DNA of 6,978 bases from Caryophanales bacterium UBA7029 (GTDB lineage: Bacteria; Bacillota_I; Bacilli_A; RFN20; CAG-826): NCBI GenBank assembly GCA_002494205.1, contig DLBE01000051.1:1-6978 (forward strand), read 5' to 3'. Positions 1-4,122 of this stretch are shown here, piece after piece. The notes beneath the pieces were generated by a model that saw nothing but the letters and a program-made list of their open reading frames with translations, made no database searches and was not told where the DNA came from. The translations under genes and the position numbers were made by a program. The stretch's first letter is position 1, and each line of letters opens with the position of its first letter.

Positions 1-1779
1 ACTAAGACATTTACTGTTAAAGTTTTTGATTTTAATCCTGAAAAACAATATTTTTGGCAATTCGATAAAGACACTGATAAAGCCAAATTTGAAGGATTTA
101 AAGACGGAACCGCAAATTTAAGCGGTGTTGAATGGGATTACACCCGTGAAAAAAGCGATTATATCCAAACCTTAAATGGCGGATTAGGATTTGGTAAAGG
201 TGGCGAACCTGAGACAGATCTTAAACTAAAAGCATTTAATTCAAGGCCTATTTCTGGAATACACATTGAAGCAGCTTCTGCAAATTCACTTGCGAAAATG
301 TCTATAAAAATTGGTGAAACAACAGTTATGGATCAAGTTACAGTTAGCAGGGTTGATTACGATAAGAACATGAAGTTTTATGATTACGAGGGGTCTTCCC
401 CAGTTTCTGGAAATGTCGAAATTCACGTTGAGACTCCAGAAGTCGATCCTTCACCTGCGGATCCAGATACATATAAAGAACCTGGAGGTTTTGCTTTAAA
501 AACCATTATTATTGATTATGCAGACAATCCAACATATGAAAGTGTTGCTGGATTTAATTTCAAGCAAATGTATGATGATCCTGATAGTGATTTCTATAAA
601 GACAAATTGACGAAATCAGCGAAGAATTATTCATTTAGCGATGGTTCTGTCGACATTACATTAAATAATGTAGTTAAAGAAGCAGATGATGCAAAAACGC
701 CTGGTTATGCTCATTTAAATGGCGACATTATGATAAGCGCTGGACCTGGTGAAGTTATTAAAAAAGTTGAATTTAAGGTGCCTGTAGCTGAAGGTCTAGC
801 TCCAGCTAATAAATATGTTGTTGAAACAACTAGATCAGGTGGTGCCCCTTATTCGTCTAGTGGTGTTACCTGTAACAAAGAAGGTTTATTAGATTTCTAT
901 GTTTATGGCGATAATGTGAGTTCTATTAGATTGAAATCTAAAAGTAATTATGTTGGCATTGATTATATAAATGTTAAAACAATGTCAGGTAGCCACGGCG
1001 TTATTGATGGACTTGAAGTTCCTGAAAACTATAAACCTAAAAAAGTTGAATATTATGCTGGCGAATACTTTGATACAACTGGTTTACCAGTTGCAAGAAT
1101 AGCCTACACTGATTCAAGTATTCAGAAAGATGTTGTAAAACCATCTGATATGCAATGGTATGATGGTCCTTCCTTTGATGCAAATCCTTCAACAGCAAAG
1201 AAAGTTTTATCTGGTGGAACAACATATGTTTATGGTGTTTTAAGAGAAGGATTGAAAGTTAAAGTTGAAGGATTAACTGTCATTGAACAACTTATTAATA
1301 TTTCTTTAATTAAAGATGTTACTGAAATTGATACATCTAGCCATTATTTCTTGCTTTGTAAGAATGCATCCGCTGATAAACAAGGTTTAATGCTAAGTTC
1401 TGCTGGTGGAAATATGGGTCAAAAGAACAAAGGTGGCGTTAACGTTCTTGAAGGTGTAACTATTCAAGATGAAATGTCAATTTCAAAAGGTTTTGAAGGT
1501 GATTATTATAAATTCCCGGCGAACGGAGATTTGCGTGAAATTTGTGGCGCACTCGGAAACTATTTCTCAATGACAAATAGTGGTTCAATTTCTTATTCTT
1601 CAAATCCTCAAGGGCAGAAAGACTTTACATTAACAATTGATGAAACAACCGGTGTAGCAACATTCTACTATGAAATTACATCTTTATCTAAAACAGGGTA
1701 CCTTTATTACACAGGTACAAATGTATCGATTACTACAGATGCTACTAAATCAAATTTGTTAATTTATAAAGTGGCTTAA
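1..1779 (+). CDS. Large multidomain cell-surface protein with Ig-like domain, 5'-truncated by the window edge
   Basis: The frame is open from base 1 to the TAA at 1777-1779, giving 592 visible residues; the start lies outside the window. The ATG at 298 is internal, because it has no ribosome binding site and the preceding 99 codons read as coherent protein. Residues 1-10 look like the last strand of an Ig-like domain. Two similar beta-sandwich modules follow (about 12-175 and 177-330), each with an 'IxxIxIxx' strand and ending near 'KTIIIDY' or 'GIDYINV'. Residues about 345-428 resemble a bacterial Ig-like domain of the 'YxGexFDTTGLxV' type (group 3-like). Residues about 430-592 form a C-terminal domain also seen in the lipoprotein at 3257-4030. 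There is no LPxTG motif or C-terminal membrane helix, so any anchor would be at the unseen N-terminus. It is probably an extracellular binding or adhesive protein; the ligand and exact role are unknown. Domain names come from pattern recognition, not a search. Confidence 0.8.
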   Translation, partial: TKTFTVKVFDFNPEKQYFWQFDKDTDKAKFEGFKDGTANLSGVEWDYTREKSDYIQTLNGGLGFGKGGEPETDLKLKAFNSRPISGIHIEAASANSLAKMSIKIGETTVMDQVTVSRVDYDKNMKFYDYEGSSPVSGNVEIHVETPEVDPSPADPDTYKEPGGFALKTIIIDYADNPTYESVAGFNFKQMYDDPDSDFYKDKLTKSAKNYSFSDGSVDITLNNVVKEADDAKTPGYAHLNGDIMISAGPGEVIKKVEFKVPVAEGLAPANKYVVETTRSGGAPYSSSGVTCNKEGLLDFYVYGDNVSSIRLKSKSNYVGIDYINVKTMSGSHGVIDGLEVPENYKPKKVEYYAGEYFDTTGLPVARIAYTDSSIQKDVVKPSDMQWYDGPSFDANPSTAKKVLSGGTTYVYGVLREGLKVKVEGLTVIEQLINISLIKDVTEIDTSSHYFLLCKNASADKQGLMLSSAGGNMGQKNKGGVNVLEGVTIQDEMSISKGFEGDYYKFPANGDLREICGALGNYFSMTNSGSISYSSNPQGQKDFTLTIDETTGVATFYYEITSLSKTGYLYYTGTNVSITTDATKSNLLIYKVA

Positions 1780-1793
1780 TTAGTAAACTAATT

Positions 1794-1822
1794 AAAACCG
1801 AGATTGAGTTCTCGGTTTTTTT
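1794..1822 (+). terminator. Intrinsic terminator of the large surface-protein gene
   Basis: A perfect 10-bp stem pairs AAAACCGAGA (1794-1803) with TCTCGGTTTT (1810-1819) around a 6-base loop, and the T-run continues to 1822. It lies 14 bases after the stop codon. A weaker all-A/T-rich hairpin, TTAATTAG (1776-1783) with CTAATTAA (1788-1795), overlaps the stop codon and the foot of this stem; it would be displaced by the stronger structure. Confidence 0.9.
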
Positions 1823-1832
1823 ATGTTTTATT

Positions 1833-1856
1833 TAACTTGATAGAAATAACAAGTTA
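1833..1856. repeat. 7-bp inverted repeat upstream of the 224-aa lipoprotein promoter
   Basis: TAACTTG (1833-1839) and CAAGTTA (1850-1856) are perfect inverted copies separated by 10 bases. The dyad ends seven bases before the -10 box at 1864, so it covers the -35 region. It could be a transcription factor site. It is short and A/T-rich, so chance is a real alternative. Confidence 0.35.
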
Positions 1857-1860
1857 TGGT

Positions 1861-1869
1861 TGATATAAT
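1861..1869 (+). promoter_or_regulatory. Extended -10 promoter for the 224-aa lipoprotein
   Basis: TGA-TATAAT gives a consensus -10 (1864-1869) with the TG extension at 1861-1862. No convincing -35 lies at the right spacing: TTGATA at 1837 would need a 21-base spacer. Extended -10 promoters often dispense with a -35. The predicted start is near 1876, leaving a 5' leader of about 60 bases. Confidence 0.7.
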
Positions 1870-1881
1870 ATTAAAAGTAAA

Positions 1882-1908
1882 GAAGTGGAAAACGTACGAT
1901 TCCATTTC
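1882..1908 (+). promoter_or_regulatory. 5' leader stem-loop with self-complementary loop
   Basis: GAAGTGGAA (1882-1890) pairs with TTCCATTTC (1900-1908) over nine base pairs, one of them G-U. The 9-base loop contains the palindrome CGTACG (1893-1898). It would begin within about six bases of the predicted mRNA 5' end and stops 16 bases before the ribosome binding site, so it does not hide that site. A role in mRNA 5'-end protection is inferred; no known riboswitch class is recognised. It lacks a U-tail, so it is not a terminator. Confidence 0.5.
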
Positions 1909-1938
1909 ATTACATAGTAATAGGAAAGGAGTTTAATT

Positions 1939-2613
1939 ATGCGTAAATCAAAGATTATTCCATTTATTCTTGGCGCTTCTATCTTTACTCTTTCTTCATG
2001 TACATGGTATAAACCATGGACTTGGTTTGATAAAGATGAAAAAGAATCACCATCAACACCAGATGCTGAAGATCCTTCAAAAGCAACCGGTGGTGGTTGG
2101 GCAGGAAATGTTTTAACATTAGACTTTACTGATGGCTATTGGAAAACCTACGTTATTACCCAACGTATTGAGGACAAAGAAACATTATATACTTTCGATT
2201 ACCTTAATATTGGTTATAACGATAAAGGTTCATTTATTTCATCATATGATGATAAGAAATGGCTTATGCTAAAGAACAAATTGCCTGAAGGTCAAGTTGT
2301 AGCTGGCGAAAAATTTGCATTTATTGGAAATGCAGCTGATTATAGTGGTAAAACCATTAAATCAGTTGATGTCCATGTTTCCAGTCAAACTGGTGGTGTT
2401 TATTTTGTTGTAGACTTTTCTTCGTCTGCAGCCTTTACTGAATCATCAGAAACAAGCGTTAATAAACAAAAAGTAAATGCTCAAACAGAAACAACAGTGT
2501 CAGCAACCGCTCCTAGTGGCGCAAAATATTGGTCAGTCAGTGCTGTTTGTGACACTGGTACTTATCGTAAGAATGGTGGCGTTGATAAGATTGTTATCAC
2601 GTTCAACGATTAA
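1939..2613 (+). CDS. Surface lipoprotein, 224 aa, beta-sandwich mature domain
   Basis: The start is supported by AAAGGAG at 1925-1931, seven bases before the ATG. Residues 1-21 form a lipoprotein signal peptide: basic MRKSK, a hydrophobic core, and lipobox L18-S-S-C21, so Cys21 should be lipidated by Lgt after Lsp cleavage. After the Cys comes an aromatic stretch (W23, Y24, W27, W29, F30), then an acidic Ser/Thr/Pro linker to about residue 48. The mature domain has alternating beta-strand patterns, with an 'IKSVDVHV' strand near the middle and 'VDKIVITF' at the end. That matches the pattern of the two sandwich modules in the preceding large surface protein. No catalytic motif is seen. It is probably a monocistronic unit, with its own promoter and a terminator at 2631. 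Function unknown; a role in carbohydrate or matrix binding would be a guess. Confidence 0.85.
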   Translation: MRKSKIIPFILGASIFTLSSCTWYKPWTWFDKDEKESPSTPDAEDPSKATGGGWAGNVLTLDFTDGYWKTYVITQRIEDKETLYTFDYLNIGYNDKGSFISSYDDKKWLMLKNKLPEGQVVAGEKFAFIGNAADYSGKTIKSVDVHVSSQTGGVYFVVDFSSSAAFTESSETSVNKQKVNAQTETTVSATAPSGAKYWSVSAVCDTGTYRKNGGVDKIVITFND

Positions 2614-2630
2614 TCTTTATCCTATTTACT

Positions 2631-2657
2631 AAGTGCGGATTTCTGTCCGCACTTTTT
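2631..2657 (+). terminator. Intrinsic terminator of the 224-aa lipoprotein gene
   Basis: AAGTGCGGA (2631-2639) pairs perfectly with TCCGCACTT (2646-2654) around the loop TTTCTG, and T's continue to 2657. It is the most G+C-rich hairpin in the window and lies 17 bases after the stop codon. Confidence 0.92.
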
Positions 2658-2687
2658 CTTATTAAAGAAAAATTGGTAAAAAATTAG

Positions 2688-2711
2688 TAGCAAATATGCT
2701 TTAATTTGCTA
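2688..2711. repeat. Perfect 8-bp inverted repeat overlapping the -10 box, possible operator
   Basis: TAGCAAAT (2688-2695) and ATTTGCTA (2704-2711) are exact inverted copies with an 8-base spacer. The right arm contains the TG extension and the first two bases of the TATAAT box of the next gene. A protein bound here would block RNA polymerase, so an operator is plausible. A shorter alternative dyad, AGCA-AATA-TGCT, lies at 2689-2700. No known operator consensus is recognised. Confidence 0.45.
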
Positions 2712-2715
2712 TAAT
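2707..2715 (+). promoter_or_regulatory. Extended -10 promoter for the 140-aa membrane protein
   Basis: TGC-TATAAT carries a perfect -10 at 2710-2715 with the TG extension at 2707-2708. No -35 with 16-18 base spacing is evident. The predicted start near 2722 is only about 14 bases before the ATG. A start at or just before 2722 would keep the GGAGGT site (2724-2729) in the leader, so the leader is very short. Confidence 0.65.
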
Positions 2716-2735
2716 ATAGAGTTGGAGGTAAAACA

Positions 2736-3158
2736 ATGAAAAAAGTTGGAAAAATAATGCTTCTTGTTTCAGGCATTTGCTTGTTAGCAGTTAGCATCTG
2801 GTCAATTGTTACAGCAATTATAGGTTTAATTGCCGCAATTGGTGGAGGCGCAGCTGCCGCATCATCTGACGAAGGTGGCGTGATTGCTGGAATCGGAGTA
2901 CTTGCAGTCGGCATCATCTTATTTGTTGTCGGTGTTGTAACATTCTTATTCTATTTATTTGCTGGAATTAGAGGTATTAAGACATTCACCAAAGGTGATG
3001 ACAAAAATATTACTAGAGCGTTCGTTTGGGCAATTATTATTTTAGTCCTTAATGTTATATCGCTTGTTTCTGGTGGATTTAGTGCCGCAATTACAGTCGG
3101 TTTAGTCATTGATGTTGTCTACATTGTTGGCGCATTCTTTGTTAAACTTTCAAAATAA
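2736..3158 (+). CDS. Small integral membrane protein, 140 aa, about four helices
   Basis: The start is set by GGAGGT at 2724-2729, six bases before the ATG. Hydrophobic segments lie at about residues 7-36, 48-77, 94-112 and 117-135. A Gly/Ala/Ser loop with D45-E46 separates the first two, and the basic/acidic loop 'KTFTKGDDKN' (82-91) the second and third. Two Lys near the start favour a cytoplasmic N-terminus, which for four helices puts the C-terminus (K137, K140) inside as well. Cys15 is not a lipobox Cys, because Ile precedes it. The layout resembles small four-helix DUF4064-like proteins of Firmicutes, but that resemblance is weak and I do not recognise a family firmly. It stands between two lipoprotein genes, with its own promoter and terminator, so co-function is only suggested by proximity. 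Function unknown. Confidence 0.8.
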   Translation: MKKVGKIMLLVSGICLLAVSIWSIVTAIIGLIAAIGGGAAAASSDEGGVIAGIGVLAVGIILFVVGVVTFLFYLFAGIRGIKTFTKGDDKNITRAFVWAIIILVLNVISLVSGGFSAAITVGLVIDVVYIVGAFFVKLSK

Positions 3159-3173
3159 GAACTAAATAATTAC

Positions 3174-3201
3174 AAAAAGGCATCCTGAGGATGCTTTTTT
3201 T
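3174..3201 (+). terminator. Intrinsic terminator of the 140-aa membrane protein gene
   Basis: The 12-bp stem pairs 3174-3185 with 3189-3200 and includes one G-U pair. Its core is GCATCC/GGATGC, the loop is TGA, and the A-run pairs with a seven-base T-run ending at 3201. The A-tract/T-tract symmetry means it could also work on the opposite strand. Confidence 0.9.
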
Positions 3202-3219
3202 CTTACTAAAATGAAATAA

Positions 3220-3230
3220 TGGTATATAAT
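3220..3230 (+). promoter_or_regulatory. -10 promoter for the 257-aa lipoprotein
   Basis: The sequence TGGTATATAAT offers either TATAAT at 3225-3230 or an extended TGG-TATATA at 3220-3228. Only a poor -35 candidate (TTACTA, 3203-3208) is present. The predicted start is near 3237, about 20 bases before the ATG. A dyad, TATAATA (3225-3231) and TATTATA (3234-3240), spans the -10 and the start region; its all-A/T makeup makes it weak evidence for an operator. Confidence 0.6.
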
Positions 3231-3256
3231 ATTTATTATAAATAAGGAGAAAAGTT

Positions 3257-4030
3257 ATGCGCAAAATTAAATTAACGCCTTTAATTCTATTAGCGTCTGT
3301 CTTTGGACTTTCGGCTTGTACACTTCCAAAATGGCTTAGTTTTTTAAGCTTCATTCCTGGACTTGATGCTCCAAATGAAGAAGATGACGATGATGAAGGA
3401 TTTGTTCCAATTGATCATAGCCCAAGAATTAAAGAAACTTATGGCGATTATACACTTGCAAAATCTGTAGTTGATGGTGGCCAATATATCTTAGGTGTCT
3501 TTAGACACGAGAGTGGACAAATGAGATTCTTTAATGGTGATTATCACAGGGACGGAGATAGTTATTACCCTTATTATTTAGGTACCGATGCTGACTCAAC
3601 TGAAAATGCTGCAGTTATTACCGTTCACATGGTAAGCAGCACAGAATTTTCAATGCAAGTTTCTTCACCAGGAAATCCTTGGGACGGAAAATATATTGGC
3701 GTTTATTCAGCGCACGGTTCAGGTGGCGGAGCAGTTATGTCAATCGCTGTATTAGATAGTCCTGATCAAACCGAATATGTTCAACCAGGCGATGAAATTG
3801 GAGGTCAAACTGACCCAACATATGGATTTTTTAAATTCCATACTACATGTAATAATCAAACAGTTTATGCCCCTGCTGCGGATTATAAGCACGAAGAAGA
3901 TGGTGATAAAAAAGCAAATCCAAAATTCTTAGGAACAGCAGGCAATTTTATTTCAATTGATTGTAAAGATTATCAAGTTGCAACAGATGGTCTCGCTTAC
4001 GATCTTGCTCATTTATACGCACATAACTAA
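3257..4030 (+). CDS. Surface lipoprotein, 257 aa, made of the domain found at the C-terminus of the large surface protein
   Basis: AAGGAGA at 3244-3250 lies six bases before the ATG. The signal peptide (1-21) ends in lipobox L18-S-A-C21; it matches the 224-aa lipoprotein's leader in length and in most positions (MRKxK, P8, I10-L11, A13-S14, F16, L18-S19, C21-T22). After Cys21 come a hydrophobic/aromatic stretch (W26, F29, F32) and an acidic linker (E41-E47). From about residue 64 the mature part reads 'DGGQYILGVF', then 'DGKYIGVYS', 'GNFISIDC' and a C-terminal 'LAHLYAHN'. This parallels 'SSHYFLLCKN', 'GNYFSM' and the terminal 'LLIYKVA' of the large surface protein. No enzyme motif is seen. 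It has its own promoter and terminator. Probably displayed on the outer face of the membrane; the ligand is unknown. Confidence 0.85.
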   Translation: MRKIKLTPLILLASVFGLSACTLPKWLSFLSFIPGLDAPNEEDDDDEGFVPIDHSPRIKETYGDYTLAKSVVDGGQYILGVFRHESGQMRFFNGDYHRDGDSYYPYYLGTDADSTENAAVITVHMVSSTEFSMQVSSPGNPWDGKYIGVYSAHGSGGGAVMSIAVLDSPDQTEYVQPGDEIGGQTDPTYGFFKFHTTCNNQTVYAPAADYKHEEDGDKKANPKFLGTAGNFISIDCKDYQVATDGLAYDLAHLYAHN

Positions 4031-4046
4031 AACATATCAAAACCAT

Positions 4047-4074
4047 AAAGGGTAGCTAATTGCTATCCTTTTTT
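4047..4074 (+). terminator. Intrinsic terminator of the 257-aa lipoprotein gene
   Basis: AAAGGGTAGC (4047-4056) pairs with GCTATCCTTT (4062-4071), with one G-U pair, around the loop TAATT. The T-run reaches 4074. It separates the surface-protein genes from relA. Confidence 0.9.
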
Positions 4075-4097
4075 CTTTCAAAGAAAGTAAAATAGAG

Positions 4098-4103
4098 TAT
4101 AAT
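4098..4103 (+). promoter_or_regulatory. -10 box of the relA promoter, unusually close to the start codon
   Basis: A perfect TATAAT lies at 4098-4103, only 11 bases before the relA ATG at 4115. Transcription would normally begin 6-8 bases after the box, at G4109 to A4111, so the leader would be about 4-6 bases. The -35 is weak (TTTCAA, 4076-4081, 16-base spacer) and there is no TG extension. The same TAA inside the box (4100-4102) is an in-frame stop that bars any relA start further upstream. Confidence 0.6.
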
Positions 4104-4110
4104 TACACGT

Positions 4111-4122
4111 ATGTATGAATAA
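4111..4122 (+). other. Three-codon out-of-frame AUG overlapping the relA start (Met-Tyr-Glu-stop)
   Basis: ATG TAT GAA TAA at 4111-4122 overlaps the relA ATG at 4115 in another frame. If transcription starts at A4111, this AUG sits at the very 5' end, where leaderless initiation is favoured, and relA's AUG would be at +5. It may compete with relA translation or may be accidental. No ribosome binding site serves it. Confidence 0.2.

Noticed and set aside
298..300. ATG at 298 as the start of the large surface protein
   Set aside because: There is no ribosome binding site before it, and the same frame is open to base 1 with coherent beta-rich protein sequence, so this Met is internal.
1780..1938. 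Small gene or RNA gene in the longest gap
   Set aside because: The 159 bases are accounted for by a terminator, promoter, leader hairpin and ribosome binding site; no open frame with a ribosome binding site and no tRNA-like fold was seen.
2736..2783. Possible lipoprotein signal in the 140-aa membrane protein (Cys15)
   Set aside because: The residue before the Cys is Ile, where a lipobox needs Gly, Ala or Ser, and the hydrophobic stretch continues far past the Cys as a membrane helix.
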